Assembly: GCA_024226735.1 (NCBI GenBank)
Contig: JAAELL010000075.1
Location: forward strand, 1 to 45,003
DNA: 45,003 nucleotides
Source: a bacterium
Lineage (GTDB): Bacteria > Planctomycetota > UBA1135 > GCA-002686595
Reading direction: 5' to 3'
A model generated the notes under the pieces. That model was not told where the DNA came from, did no database searches, and saw only the letters and a program-made list of their open reading frames with translations. Positions 16,042-26,591 of the stretch are shown piece by piece (the first letter of the stretch is position 1; each line of letters begins with the position of its first letter). The position numbers and the translations under genes are program-made.

Positions 16042-18258
16042 CTATCGGGGTCCTGTGCCTATCGCTTCCCTTGCGTCCGCATCGATTGCGGACGCGGACC
16101 TACGGGCCAGCCTACCAGCCCAGACCGTTTCAACGAGCAGCGCGACGAGGGCTGCGACGAGCAACGCCCGCCACAGCTTCTGGCGGCGCTCGAGCTCGAC
16201 GCTGCGCTCCTGGCGGCTGAGCTCGCGCGCCGCCGCGCGCGTCGCGGCCGTGACTACGGGGGCGCCCATCTGCGCCAGGCGCGCCGCCTCGAGCGGCTCG
16301 GTCTGGCTCTCGCTCGGATCGAGCCGGACGGTGAACGCCAGCGGCCGCGCGGCGCCGGAGAGAATGTAATGCCCAGGCTGCCGCGTTTCGGCGAACGACG
16401 TCGCGGCGCCATCGATCGGGCTCAGCGTCCCGTCCGGCATCCGCATCGCGCGATCCCCGTCCGCCGCTGGAAGCGGAACGACGTCACCGACGAACAGCTC
16501 CTCCGACGCCAGGTCGCGTCCCATGCCGAGCCGCGACATGCCGGTCACGAGCGGCGCGAACTTCGACGAACGCGCGAGGTCGCTCTCGTCCGGCGTCCAG
16601 CCGCTGGTCGCGAGGATGATGCGGCCGGCGCCGAGCGGCTGCTCGACCAGGAAAGGCGATTCGTCATCGAAGCGCGCGAGCACACGCAGCGCTCCCGCGC
16701 TCGACGGTGCGAGCACGCGATGGCGCCAGAAGCGCACCTTGGTGAAGTCGCTGTACTTGGGGTCAGCGAACGGGGCGAAGAGCACGTGCTCGAAATCGAC
16801 GCGGGCGAGCAGGCCAAAGTCGGACAGCGCGGGATCGGAGCCGCCCCCGGCCTGCGCGAGCTCGAGGCCCGGATCGTCGAGCCAGGTGCGTGCCGCCTCG
16901 ACGCGTGCTTCGCGCCCGAGCACGACCAGCACCGTCGCCCCGCCGCGCGCGTGCTCGGTCACGGCTTCGCGCACCCCCTCCGCGACCGGCGCCGCACCGG
17001 CGTACACGACGACGAGCGGGTGCAGGCCCTCTTCCAGCGCCAGCTCACCCGCGTCCTCGACGCCGTCCTCGACGTTGCGCAGAGTCACCCCGGCGCCCGT
17101 GAAGACGTGCCCGAGAAAGAAGTCCGGCCCGTGCTCTTCCGCGCTCGACGCTGGGCTCGACGCTGGGCTCGACGCTGGGCTCGACGCTGGGCTCGACGCT
17201 GGGCTCGACGCTGGGCTCGACGCTGGGCTCGAAGCGTCCCCGATCGTGATCACTTCGATCGCGGACGCGGCCCGCTCGCGGTGGTGCAGGACGTTGTCGA
17301 ACGGCGCGTCGTCTCCGGAGAGCACGAGCCGGTCGAAGTCGCCGCCCGTCGGACGATCCGGTGCACGCACGACACGCATGTCGCCGGGCGGGCAAGCGAT
17401 CGCGCGCGCTTCCCCGCCTCGGACGCCGTCGGGCGTCGACCAGGTGAGCTCGAATCGGTCGGCGTTGGACGCGGGTGCGTTCGTGACGCGCACGCGCATG
17501 TCCGCATCGGTTCGCGACGCTGCGCTCGGTGCGAGCGCGAGGCCCGCGTTCCCTCCCAGCGCCACGACGCGGCGCACCTCGAGCTCGACACCGTCGGGCC
17601 AATCGAAGCGCTCTAGATCGGCGGTCCGTGCACCACGCTGCGCGTCCGACACGAGCACGACGGTCGAGGGCGGGCGTGCTTCGGCATCGTCTGTACGCAG
17701 CGCATCCGCCGCGAACGTGAGCGCGCGACCGATGTCGGTCGCGGCAAAACTCGGCTCGAGCTCCGCCAACCGCGCCCGCACGAGCTCTCGCCCCCCGTCT
17801 CGGGCGAGCTCGACAGCCTGTGCCGTGTCCAGGATGGAGCGCGGCTGGCGGTCGAACGCGAACAGCGAGAACACCGCGTTCTCGGGCGCCGCGTCGAGCG
17901 CGGAGCCGACCTCGCGCACGGCTGCGTCCCACAGACCCGCGCGGCGCATGCTGGCGCTGGTGTCGACCAGGAGTGCGATGCGCGGTCCGTCCGCACCCGC
18001 CGCATCGACGCGCGCCTCGGTGCGCAGGTACGGCCGCGCGAATGCGAGGGCCAAGAGCCCGAGGATCAGCGCGCGCAGGCACAGGAGCCCGACCTGGTCC
18101 AGGTTCTTGCGCTTGACGAGTCGCGGCGGAGACGGCTCGAGGAACATCAGGGTGCTGAACGGTGTCTTGCCGCTCGGCGTGCGCCGGATCAGGTGCCACA
18201 CGATCGGCGCCGCGATCCCGGCGAGGCCCGCGAGGTAGAGCGGGAAGAGGATGCTCAT
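16042..18258 (-). CDS. BatA/VWA-domain membrane protein
   Basis: The 738-aa protein opens with the BatA N-terminal membrane region (MSILFPLYLAGLAGIAAPIV, then HLIRR), with a second helix at about 57-76. A VWA domain follows, with an intact MIDAS DTSAS in IALLVDTSASM (about 96-106) and TVVLVSDAQRG. The middle of the protein contains (PASS)7, encoded by a 12-nt tandem repeat. A C-terminal helix (about 695-715) anchors the end. Start 18258 overlaps the DUF58 stop by 4 nt. A longer reading frame extends upstream, but it would run into the DUF58 gene. BatA-type VWA proteins work with MoxR ATPases in cell-envelope maintenance, although the exact task is unsettled. Confidence 0.88.
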   Translation of the reverse strand: MSILFPLYLAGLAGIAAPIVWHLIRRTPSGKTPFSTLMFLEPSPPRLVKRKNLDQVGLLCLRALILGLLALAFARPYLRTEARVDAAGADGPRIALLVDTSASMRRAGLWDAAVREVGSALDAAPENAVFSLFAFDRQPRSILDTAQAVELARDGGRELVRARLAELEPSFAATDIGRALTFAADALRTDDAEARPPSTVVLVSDAQRGARTADLERFDWPDGVELEVRRVVALGGNAGLALAPSAASRTDADMRVRVTNAPASNADRFELTWSTPDGVRGGEARAIACPPGDMRVVRAPDRPTGGDFDRLVLSGDDAPFDNVLHHRERAASAIEVITIGDASSPASSPASSPASSPASSPASSPASSPASSAEEHGPDFFLGHVFTGAGVTLRNVEDGVEDAGELALEEGLHPLVVVYAGAAPVAEGVREAVTEHARGGATVLVVLGREARVEAARTWLDDPGLELAQAGGGSDPALSDFGLLARVDFEHVLFAPFADPKYSDFTKVRFWRHRVLAPSSAGALRVLARFDDESPFLVEQPLGAGRIILATSGWTPDESDLARSSKFAPLVTGMSRLGMGRDLASEELFVGDVVPLPAADGDRAMRMPDGTLSPIDGAATSFAETRQPGHYILSGAARPLAFTVRLDPSESQTEPLEAARLAQMGAPVVTAATRAAARELSRQERSVELERRQKLWRALLVAALVALLVETVWAGRLARRSASAIDADAREAIGTGPR
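17143..17232 (-). repeat. 12-nt tandem repeat, seven and a half copies
   Basis: GCTCGACGCTGG is repeated seven times without a mismatch from 17143 to 17226, followed by a half copy. It lies in frame in the VWA gene and encodes Pro-Ala-Ser-Ser units. Copy-number change in steps of 12 nt keeps the frame, so length variation of the linker between the VWA domain and the C-terminal part is expected. Confidence 0.95.
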
Positions 18259-19184
18259 CCGCGAGCTCCCCACGCCGTGCGACGCCGGACGACGCGCCCG
18301 CGGCGCCCGCGCGCCTGCAGGTACTCGTAGAGGCAGTCCATCAACGGGCGGTCGGTCGTCCACGGAACCAGATCGACGCCGTGATCGGCCGCTAGACGCG
18401 TAAGCGCGTCCGCGTGTGCCTGGAAGCGCTCGCGGTAGGCGGACGTCGCGTGCACGGGATCGACGTAGAAGCTCTTGCCCGATTCGAGATCCTCGAACAT
18501 CGCCGCCTTCTCGAAGGGGAACTCGACTTCGGCCGGGTCGAGCACTCTGAAGACGATCACTTCCTGCCCGCGCGCGCGCAGCTGCGCGAGCGCGCGGTCG
18601 AGACCCTCGAGCGGCGCGAGCAGGTCGGAGAACAGGACGACGACGCCGCGCTTGTGCATGAAACCGGCGACGCGTTGCAGGGAGGCGACGAGGTCGGTGT
18701 TCGTCCCGGTCGCGCCACGCTCGAGGGCGCCCAGGATGCGCGCCAGATGCCCCGGCGAGTACCGCGCGGGAACGTAGTCGTGGACGCCCGCGTCGAACGT
18801 CAACAGCCCGACCGCATCGCGCTGGGTAGCGAGGAAGCGGGCCAGCGTCGCCGCCAGCGTGACCGCGTACTCGAACTTCGAGCGCCGGCCTTCACCGAAC
18901 GCCATCGAGCGCGACAGGTCCAGGACGAGGTGGCAGCGCAGATTGGTCTCGTCCTCGAAGCGCTTGACGTAGCGGCGGTCGGTGCGTGCGAGCAGCTTCC
19001 AGTCGAGGTAGCGCAAGTCGTCGCCGGAGCTGTAGGGACGGTACTCGCTGAACTCGACCGAGAACCCGTGGTAGGGGCTGCGGTGGAGGCCACTGAGGAA
19101 ACCCTCTACGACGATGCGCGCGCGCAACTCGAGCGAATCGATGCGCAGCACCGCCTCGGGGTCGATCCAGTCGGTCTCTCGCAT
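18255..19184 (-). CDS. DUF58 family protein
   Basis: The 309-aa protein has the full DUF58 signature: FSEYRPYSSGDDLRYLDW, then KLLARTDRRYVKRFEDE, then a VWA-like metal site HLVLDLSRSM and VVVLFSDLLAPLEGL. Proteins of this family sit next to MoxR ATPases in most bacteria and are thought to be VWA adaptors. The ATG at 19184 is 10 nt after the MoxR stop. A start at 19286 would run back through the end of the MoxR gene. Confidence 0.93.
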   Translation of the reverse strand: MRETDWIDPEAVLRIDSLELRARIVVEGFLSGLHRSPYHGFSVEFSEYRPYSSGDDLRYLDWKLLARTDRRYVKRFEDETNLRCHLVLDLSRSMAFGEGRRSKFEYAVTLAATLARFLATQRDAVGLLTFDAGVHDYVPARYSPGHLARILGALERGATGTNTDLVASLQRVAGFMHKRGVVVLFSDLLAPLEGLDRALAQLRARGQEVIVFRVLDPAEVEFPFEKAAMFEDLESGKSFYVDPVHATSAYRERFQAHADALTRLAADHGVDLVPWTTDRPLMDCLYEYLQARGRRGRVVRRRTAWGARG

Positions 19185-19194
19185 GCCCCGCGCC

Positions 19195-20208
<1,014 letters not shown>

Positions 20209-20259
20209 GCTGTCCTGCTCATGCTGTCTTGGCGCTCATCGAGTGGGTCCATGCGCATC

Positions 20260-21063
20260 TCAGTGGGTCAACGCGTACGTCACGATGTTGATTCCCAGCG
20301 GGTAGGCCTTCTTCTCGGAGAACTCCTTGAAGTACCAAGGGTCCTCGCCCTCGCGCTCCCAACCGTCACCGAGGTCGGTGTTGTGGCAGACGAAGACCAT
20401 GATCCGACCCTGATCGTCGTAGATCGCCTTGTAGTGCGGCGTGCGCGTGTCGTACCCGCGCTCCCACGTGCGCCCGCTGTAGCGGCCGCGCTGCGCTGCG
20501 CCGATGCTCGGGATCTGCGGCTTCTCCTTGAGGTCGTAGACGCAGTGGAAGATCTCGTGATCGAGCGGCACCTCGACGAGCTCGCGGTCGGGGAAGACGC
20601 GCCGCATCTCGGTCTCGAAGTTGTCCCACTCGTAGTCGCCCCAGAAATCGTCGACCATCAGGAAGCCGCCGTTGAGGCAGTAGCGGCGCAGGGCCTCGAT
20701 CTCCGGCTTGCCGAAGACGAGGTGGCCCGGCTCGATCATGTACAGGAACGGGTAGTGAAAGAGCTCGGGATCGGTCAGCTGGAGGATCAGGCCGTCGGGG
20801 TTGACGTCGAGCGAGGTGAGCTGCTGCAGGCGGAACGAGAAGTTCAGGTCGCTGTCGGGATAGTCGGTCGCCCAGCGCCCCAGGTGGTGCCAGCGCGGAC
20901 CACCGCGCGAGGTGTACTGCACGCGCACGAACGTGAACGCGTCCGCGGCGAACTCGGGCTCGAGCTTCCACTCCGGAACGCCGCGGCGCTCGTCGCGGTA
21001 GCGGCCGCGTTGGGCGACGAGCAGCGGCGAGAGCAGAGACAGGAGCAGCAGGAAACGGAACAT
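20260..21063 (-). CDS. DUF4159 domain protein
   Basis: The 267-aa exported protein has a signal peptide (MFRFLLLLSLLSPLLVAQRG). The DUF4159 core includes FTFVRVQYTSRGG, YPDSDLNFSFRLQQLTSL, LQLTDPELFHYPFLYMIEPG, and GGFLMVDDFWGDYEWDNF. The fold is related to class I glutamine amidotransferases. Its ATG overlaps the stop of the preceding TPR/peptidase gene by one base (TGATG), so translation is probably coupled. DUF4159 genes regularly accompany MoxR/DUF58 clusters. Confidence 0.9.
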   Translation of the reverse strand: MFRFLLLLSLLSPLLVAQRGRYRDERRGVPEWKLEPEFAADAFTFVRVQYTSRGGPRWHHLGRWATDYPDSDLNFSFRLQQLTSLDVNPDGLILQLTDPELFHYPFLYMIEPGHLVFGKPEIEALRRYCLNGGFLMVDDFWGDYEWDNFETEMRRVFPDRELVEVPLDHEIFHCVYDLKEKPQIPSIGAAQRGRYSGRTWERGYDTRTPHYKAIYDDQGRIMVFVCHNTDLGDGWEREGEDPWYFKEFSEKKAYPLGINIVTYALTH

Positions 21064-23609
21064 CACTCGTCTTTCTCCCCCTCCTTGGCGCGCCGGTCGG
21101 CCGTCAACTCGAGCAAGAGCTCATGTGCGGCGCGGAAGCGCGGGGCCTCCTCGAGCGCCTTGAGCACCTCGCGCTTGGCGACCGCACCATCTCCGGCGAG
21201 CGCGGACGCGCGGGCGAGCTCGAAGTGCACGCGCGCGGGGTCGACGGGGTCGAGCGCGAGCTGAGCGCGCGCGGCGCGGATCACGTCGGGGATCCGGCCC
21301 AGCTCGCGGGCCGCGGTGCCGAGGTGCCTCTGCGACACGGCGTTCATCGGCTGGATCGCGAGCGCGCCACGCGCCGCATCGTAGACGCCCTGCCAATCGC
21401 CGCGCGCTTCGGCGATCTCCATCAACCTGTAGCGCACGGACAGGCTGCTCGCGTCACGCGCGGCCCAGCGCCCCAAGACGTCGAGCTCGCTCTCGATGTC
21501 GCCCGCGAGCCGGTGCACGCGCGCCAAGAGCGCGTAGGCGCTGTCGGAACCGACGCGGCTCGGAACGAGCTCGATCGCACGCTTGCACAACGGCTGAGCC
21601 TCGCCCGCGCGATCCGCTTCGATCAAGGCCCGGGCCCACCGCTCGAGGCCGGGCACGTTGTGCGGGTGGGCGCTCGAGAAGAGCTGCATCGAACTGATGT
21701 CGGTGTGCGGGCGCTCGGGCTCAGTCCACTCCGCGCGCGGCGCGAACGCCTCGGCGAGCGCGCGCAAGTGTGCATCGAACGCCACGTCGAGGTCGTCGAT
21801 CGGAGCGACGCGCTGCGAGAGCGCGGCATCGATACCGGCACCCGCCGCGAGGTCGTCGAGCACGCCCAAGAGGGCGTCGAAACCGTGTTTCGAAACGATG
21901 TAGTCGACGACCAGCGCCGATTCGTAGTACGCGAATTGCAGCGCCATCGGGTCCGTGGCGTGCAGGAACGCACCGCTGAGCGCGCTGACGCGCGACGCCT
22001 CTCCGGCGAGGATGCGCTCCTTGTACGCGGGCAGCATGCGCTGGCCCCACGCCGGGTCGCGGCGCTCCTCCTCGTACACCGAGATGCCCTCGCTCAGCCA
22101 GCGCGGCATGCGGTTCTTGGTCTTGCCCAACGTCACGACGTGGCAGAACTCGTGCCAGAGCACAGCCTCCCAACACGAGGGGCTCTCACCCTGCGACGCG
22201 GGGCTGTTCATCGTCACGACGTCTCCGAAGCACACGCCGAGATAGCCCGCGCCGCCGGGCAGGCCGAAGGTGCGGATCGCGAAGTCCTTCTGCTCGGCGA
22301 ACAGCTCCAGCATCGTGCGCTCTGAGAGCTCGACCGCGTAGCGCGCGCAGAGCTCGTCGCGCGCTTCCTGCATGAGCTCGAGCACGCGCGCGCCGTAGAC
22401 GTCCGCCTCGCGCGCCTCCATGCGCACGACGAACGACTCGGTCTCCAGCGTCGTGTACGCGGCGAGGACGTCGTGCAGGACCATCAAGTTGTAGGCCACG
22501 ACGTTGTAGGGGTCGGCCTGCAGGACCTCCTGGGCCAGCTTCCAACCCTCCCCTTCGCGCCCGAGGCGCAGGAGGTCTTGCGCCAGCTGGAAGCGCGCCG
22601 AGTCGAGGTCCGCGTCCAGCTCGAGCGCGCGTTCCTGGTAGGCCGCGCCTTCGGCGAAGCGGTACTTCTCCGAGAGCTCGCGCCCGATCAGGTGGTCGAC
22701 GCCGGGGTTCTGCTTCCAGCGTCCGAACGCACGCTCGTGGCTCGCCTTCGCCCACGCCGGCTGACCCTCGAGGTGGGCGAGGACCGCGCGGTAGCTCCAC
22801 GCCCGCCACTCGTCGGGGTCGACGTCGAGCACGCGCTCGAGCGTCGCGCGCGCGGCATCGTAGCGCTCGGCGCCCACGTTCCGATCGACGGTCAAGAGCA
22901 GGGCTCCGAGGTGTGCGGGGTCGAGCTCGAGCGCACGTACGAGCGCCGCACTCGCGCCCTCGTCGTCGCTCGGTGCGAGGGCGTGCGCGAGCATCAGGTG
23001 CAGGCTCGCGTCCTCGTCGTCCAGTGCGAGTGCGGCGCGCAGCTCGTCGGCCGCGAGCTTGAAGTCGCTCTTCGCGAGCGCGAGCTCGGCGATCGCTCGC
23101 CGCGCACTGACATCCTCGGGGTCGTCGCGCGCCGCGGGCAGATAGTAGGTGTCCATCACCTTCTTCGCGTCGTCGCCCGCGCGCAGGCGCGCGCGACCGT
23201 GGACGACGAGGTTCTCGGCGTCGTCGTAGCGCCAGCGCGCGCGGCGCACCAGGGTCTCGATCTCGGCGAGCATCTCCGCGGCGCGCTCGGCGTTCCCACA
23301 ACGCTCGAACACCTCGCAGCCCACGAGACGCACGTCGAGACTGCGGCGGAACTCATCGAGCGCGATCTCGACGCGCTCCGCGGCACGCGTGCACTCTCCG
23401 ATCGCGAGCAACGCGCGGATGTGCAGGACGTGCCACTCCTCGTCGTCGGGATCTTCCGCGAGCGCGGCAGCCGTGCGCTCGGAGCAGTCGTGCACGTGCC
23501 CGGCGCGCAGGAGCCTGCGCACTTCGTCCGGATCGTCGTAGACCGGGAGCCCGCAGAGAAGAACGGCGAACGTCACCCGTTGCTTGTGTCCTGGGGTGCG
23601 CCGCGCCAT
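21063..23609 (-). CDS. TPR-repeat protein with HExxH metallopeptidase domain
   Basis: The 848-aa protein begins with a short hydrophobic segment (VTFAVLLCGLPV) that may be a signal. TPR-like helical repeats run from about residue 30 to 370. A gluzincin-like domain follows, with the zinc motif H486-E-F-C-H490 in LWHEFCHVVTLGKTKNRMP and RWLSEGISVYEEERRD, whose glutamate is the likely third ligand. A second TPR block fills the C-terminus. This layout matches the peptidase MA-like group found with TPRs. It is the first gene of the operon. No clear Shine-Dalgarno sequence precedes 23609. Confidence 0.85.
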   Translation of the reverse strand: MARRTPGHKQRVTFAVLLCGLPVYDDPDEVRRLLRAGHVHDCSERTAAALAEDPDDEEWHVLHIRALLAIGECTRAAERVEIALDEFRRSLDVRLVGCEVFERCGNAERAAEMLAEIETLVRRARWRYDDAENLVVHGRARLRAGDDAKKVMDTYYLPAARDDPEDVSARRAIAELALAKSDFKLAADELRAALALDDEDASLHLMLAHALAPSDDEGASAALVRALELDPAHLGALLLTVDRNVGAERYDAARATLERVLDVDPDEWRAWSYRAVLAHLEGQPAWAKASHERAFGRWKQNPGVDHLIGRELSEKYRFAEGAAYQERALELDADLDSARFQLAQDLLRLGREGEGWKLAQEVLQADPYNVVAYNLMVLHDVLAAYTTLETESFVVRMEAREADVYGARVLELMQEARDELCARYAVELSERTMLELFAEQKDFAIRTFGLPGGAGYLGVCFGDVVTMNSPASQGESPSCWEAVLWHEFCHVVTLGKTKNRMPRWLSEGISVYEEERRDPAWGQRMLPAYKERILAGEASRVSALSGAFLHATDPMALQFAYYESALVVDYIVSKHGFDALLGVLDDLAAGAGIDAALSQRVAPIDDLDVAFDAHLRALAEAFAPRAEWTEPERPHTDISSMQLFSSAHPHNVPGLERWARALIEADRAGEAQPLCKRAIELVPSRVGSDSAYALLARVHRLAGDIESELDVLGRWAARDASSLSVRYRLMEIAEARGDWQGVYDAARGALAIQPMNAVSQRHLGTAARELGRIPDVIRAARAQLALDPVDPARVHFELARASALAGDGAVAKREVLKALEEAPRFRAAHELLLELTADRRAKEGEKDE

Positions 23610-23754
23610 TGCGTGAATACCTTACCGCATTCTGCGCTCCCGCCGCGGGCGTGCCGAGTAAGGGGCACGTGCGCGGGCCAACCAAGAGCGAACGACGCGA
23701 CCGACCGGCGAACCGGGCAGACACGGCAGCATGATGTTTGTGGAGACTCCCCTC

Positions 23755-23955
23755 ATGCGAATCACAGCGATCAAGCACATCACGCCGACGGGCTCTACGA
23801 CATCGACGCGCACGCCGATCTCCGGCGAGCGGTCCGACAACCTCTGCGTATCGAGTGACGCGCGCACGCTCGTCCTGCGCCTCGGGGACCACGAGGTCGC
23901 CCGCAGCGCCATTCGCCTCGGCACCGGCAAGCTCGAGATCCTCAGGTTGCCGTGA
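23755..23955 (+). CDS. Small hypothetical protein
   Basis: A 66-aa protein starting MRITAIKHITPTG and ending GKLEILRLP, with no signal peptide or membrane segment. The second half (TLVLRLGDHEVARSAIRLG) looks like two beta-strands of a compact domain. GGAG at 23742-23745 lies 9 nt before this ATG, which favours it over the ATGs at 23731 and 23734. I do not recognise the family. It stands alone between the divergent operon and the sulfatase, 32 nt before the latter. Confidence 0.5.
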   Translation: MRITAIKHITPTGSTTSTRTPISGERSDNLCVSSDARTLVLRLGDHEVARSAIRLGTGKLEILRLP

Positions 23956-23987
23956 CGAAGTTCGGTCGCCCTGTGTAGGGTCGGTGC

Positions 23988-26297
23988 ATGTCCCGACGCC
24001 TCCTGCCGCTCACCTGCCTGTTCTGCCTGCCCGCCGCCGTCGCCCTCGCGCAACCCGCGAACGACGAACGCCCCAATATCTTGTTCGTCTTCACCGACGA
24101 CCACGCGCCGCATGCGATCGGCGCGTACGGAGGCCTGTTCGCCAGCGTCGACCCGACGCCGAACATCGACCAGCTGGCGAGCGAGGGCATGCTGTTCCAG
24201 AGCAGCTTCTGCACGAACTCGATCTGCGGCCCGAGCCGCGCCGTGATCCTGACCGGCAAGCACAGCCACCGGAACGGGTTCCAGCACAACGGTCAGCGTT
24301 TTGACGGCTCGCAGCAGACCTTTCCCAAGCTCCTACAGGGGGCGGGGTACAGGACCGCGATGATCGGCAAGTGGCACCTGTCGTCGGATCCCGAGGGGTT
24401 CGACCACTGGGAGGTTCTTCCGGGGCAGGGCGACTACTACAACCCCGTCTTCCTGAACGCCGGGGGCCGGCGCCAGATCGAGGGCTACTGCACCGACATC
24501 GTCACCGACCTCGCGATCGACTGGCTGAAGTCGAACGCGGACTCGGGCGAACCGTTCATGCTGATGTGCCAGCAGAAGGCGCCGCACCGCAACTGGATGC
24601 CGGCGCTGCGGCACCTGAACCTGTTCGACGGCGAGACGCTTCCCGAGCCTCCGACGCTCCTCGATCGCTGGGAGGACAACGCGAGCCCCGCGCGGTTTCA
24701 GGAGATGGAGATCGACCGGCACATGAACATCGTGCACGACCTGTTCGTCGAGCCCACGGACGGGTGGGACCCGCGCACGGGCAACGCGTCGGACACCTCG
24801 GGCTCGCGCAACCTCAAGAAGATGACGCCCGAACAACGCGAGGCGTGGACGGCGGCGCTCGGACCGGAGAACGCGGCTTTGCGCGAAGCGGAGCTCGAGG
24901 GCGAGGAGCTCGTGCGGTGGAAGTACCAGCGCTACATGAAGAACTACCTGCGCTGCATTCGGGGCGTCGACGAGAGCGTCGGCCGCCTGATGGCGTATCT
25001 CGAGGAGAGCGGGCTCGCGGACAATACGATCGTGATCTACAGCTCGGACCAGGGCTTCTACCTCGGCGACCACGGCTGGTACGACAAGCGCTGGATGTAC
25101 GAAGAGTCGCTCGGCATGCCGTTGATCGTCAAGTGGCCGGGAGTGACCGAGCCGGGCGCGCGCGACACGCACCTCGTACAGAACCTCGACTACGCCGAGA
25201 CCTTCCTCGACATCGCCGGCGTCGAGATTCCGGACGACATGCAGGGGCGCTCGCTGGTGCCGCTCATGCGCGGTGAGAAACCCACCGACTGGCGCGACGC
25301 GATCTACTACCACTACTACGAGTACCCGAGCGTGCACATGGTCCCGCGCCACTACGGGATTCGCACCGATCGCTACAAGCTGATGCGCTTCTATCGGTTC
25401 GGCGAGTGGGAGTTCTACGACCTCGAGAACGACCCGGACGAGCTGGCGAACCAGTACGCGAACCCCGACTACCGCGAGACGATCACGGCACTGTCCGAGG
25501 ACCTCGGCGCCCTGCGTGCGCGGTACGGCGACGACTCGGATACGCGCGAGATGCCCGCGGCGTGGCAGGCTCGCTTCCGCCCCAAGAAGGGCGAATGGCT
25601 GCCGCTCTTCAACGGCAAGAACCTCGACGGCTGGACGGTGAAGATCACCGGGCACGAGCTCGGCGACAACTACAAGGACACGTTCCGCGTCGAGAACGGC
25701 CTCCTGCGCGTCACCTACGACGGCTACGAGCGCTTCGACGGCAAGTTCGGACACCTGTTCTTCGACGCGCCCTTCGCCAGCTACAAGCTACGCGTCGAGT
25801 ACCGCTTCGTCGGCGAGCAGTGTCCGGGCGGACCCGGCTGGGCGTTCCGCAACAGCGGCGTGATGCTGCACGGACAGAGCGCCGAGAGCATGACGGTCGA
25901 CCAGGAGTTTCCCGTGTCGATCGAAGCCCAGATGCTCGGCGGCGGTGGCGAGGGAACGCGTACGACCGGCAACCTGTGCACGCCTGGAACCCACGTCGTG
26001 TTCGGCGACGAGCTCGTCAAGCGCCACTGCACGAACTCGACGTCGAAGACCTACCACGGAGACCAGTGGGTCACGCTCGAGGTGGAAGTGCGCGGCGGCG
26101 ACGTGATCCGGCACGTGATGGACGGCGAGACGGTCCTCGAGTACCACAAGCCCCAGCTCGACGAGAGCGACGCCGACGCCCAGCGGCTGCGCGCTTCGGG
26201 CACGCGCAACATGCTCCGGCAAGGAACGATCTCGCTCCAAGCCGAGAGCCACCCGCTCGAGTTCCGCAAGGTCGAGATTCAGCTCCTGGGTCGCTGA
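23988..26297 (+). CDS. Sulfatase fused to DUF1080 domain
   Basis: The 769-aa secreted protein has a signal peptide at residues 1-21. The sulfatase domain (about 27-530) has metal ligands in FTDDH (35-39), the catalytic motif C80-G-P-S-R with conserved flanks, MIGKWHL, and SSDQGFYLGDHGWYDKRWMY. A second domain begins at about 535 (WLPLFNGKNLDGW). This is the hallmark opening of DUF1080, a concanavalin-like fold (3-keto-disaccharide hydrolase family), and it continues through GWAFRNSGVMLHGQ and SIEAQMLGGG to the C-terminus. The fusion suggests desulfation and cleavage or binding of the same sulfated glycan, by inference. The formylglycine cysteine is present. Confidence 0.94.
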   Translation: MSRRLLPLTCLFCLPAAVALAQPANDERPNILFVFTDDHAPHAIGAYGGLFASVDPTPNIDQLASEGMLFQSSFCTNSICGPSRAVILTGKHSHRNGFQHNGQRFDGSQQTFPKLLQGAGYRTAMIGKWHLSSDPEGFDHWEVLPGQGDYYNPVFLNAGGRRQIEGYCTDIVTDLAIDWLKSNADSGEPFMLMCQQKAPHRNWMPALRHLNLFDGETLPEPPTLLDRWEDNASPARFQEMEIDRHMNIVHDLFVEPTDGWDPRTGNASDTSGSRNLKKMTPEQREAWTAALGPENAALREAELEGEELVRWKYQRYMKNYLRCIRGVDESVGRLMAYLEESGLADNTIVIYSSDQGFYLGDHGWYDKRWMYEESLGMPLIVKWPGVTEPGARDTHLVQNLDYAETFLDIAGVEIPDDMQGRSLVPLMRGEKPTDWRDAIYYHYYEYPSVHMVPRHYGIRTDRYKLMRFYRFGEWEFYDLENDPDELANQYANPDYRETITALSEDLGALRARYGDDSDTREMPAAWQARFRPKKGEWLPLFNGKNLDGWTVKITGHELGDNYKDTFRVENGLLRVTYDGYERFDGKFGHLFFDAPFASYKLRVEYRFVGEQCPGGPGWAFRNSGVMLHGQSAESMTVDQEFPVSIEAQMLGGGGEGTRTTGNLCTPGTHVVFGDELVKRHCTNSTSKTYHGDQWVTLEVEVRGGDVIRHVMDGETVLEYHKPQLDESDADAQRLRASGTRNMLRQGTISLQAESHPLEFRKVEIQLLGR

Positions 26298-26318
26298 TCG
26301 GCCCACGCCGAGGCCTCC

Positions 26319-26579
26319 GTGCTTCACCGCATTCTGGTTCCGCTCCTCCTTCTCGCCGCGGGCCTACTTTCGGAGCTCGCTTTCGCCGCCGCGCAAGATG
26401 CGGAGCATTGGCCCGGCTGGCGCGGCCCCGATCAGAACGGCGCGAGCCGCGCCAAGGGGCTGCCTGAGCTGGATGGGAGCTACACCCTGTCATCCCCGAT
26501 CGCTTGTGGCGGGAGGTTGTACGTGCGGACGGAGAAGGCGTTGTTCTGCATCGTGGAGAGTAAGGAGAAGGACGAGTAG
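26319..26579 (+). pseudogene. Internally deleted PQQ-like beta-propeller protein relic
   Basis: The 86-aa frame starts with GTG and a good signal peptide, and continues with WPGWRGPDQNGASRAKGLP, the typical opening of secreted PQQ-like (outer-membrane assembly-like) propellers. Nine residues later it reads LSSPIACGGRLYVRTEKALF, the typical closing blade. The roughly 300-350 residues in between are missing, yet the frame is kept. Start and end of an ordinary gene have been joined, leaving too little for a propeller. It lies 21 nt after the sulfatase-DUF1080 stop and was probably its operon partner. Confidence 0.7.
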
Positions 26580-26591
26580 TCGAACGCTCCC

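Noticed and set aside
13556..16369. 937-codon open frame on the plus strand
   Set aside because: It is antisense to the DUF4175-like gene and arises from GC-rich codon bias. The composition is Arg/Leu/Val repetitive with no domain signs.
17143..17232. CRISPR-like repeats
   Set aside because: The 12-nt units are contiguous without spacers and lie in frame inside a coding gene.
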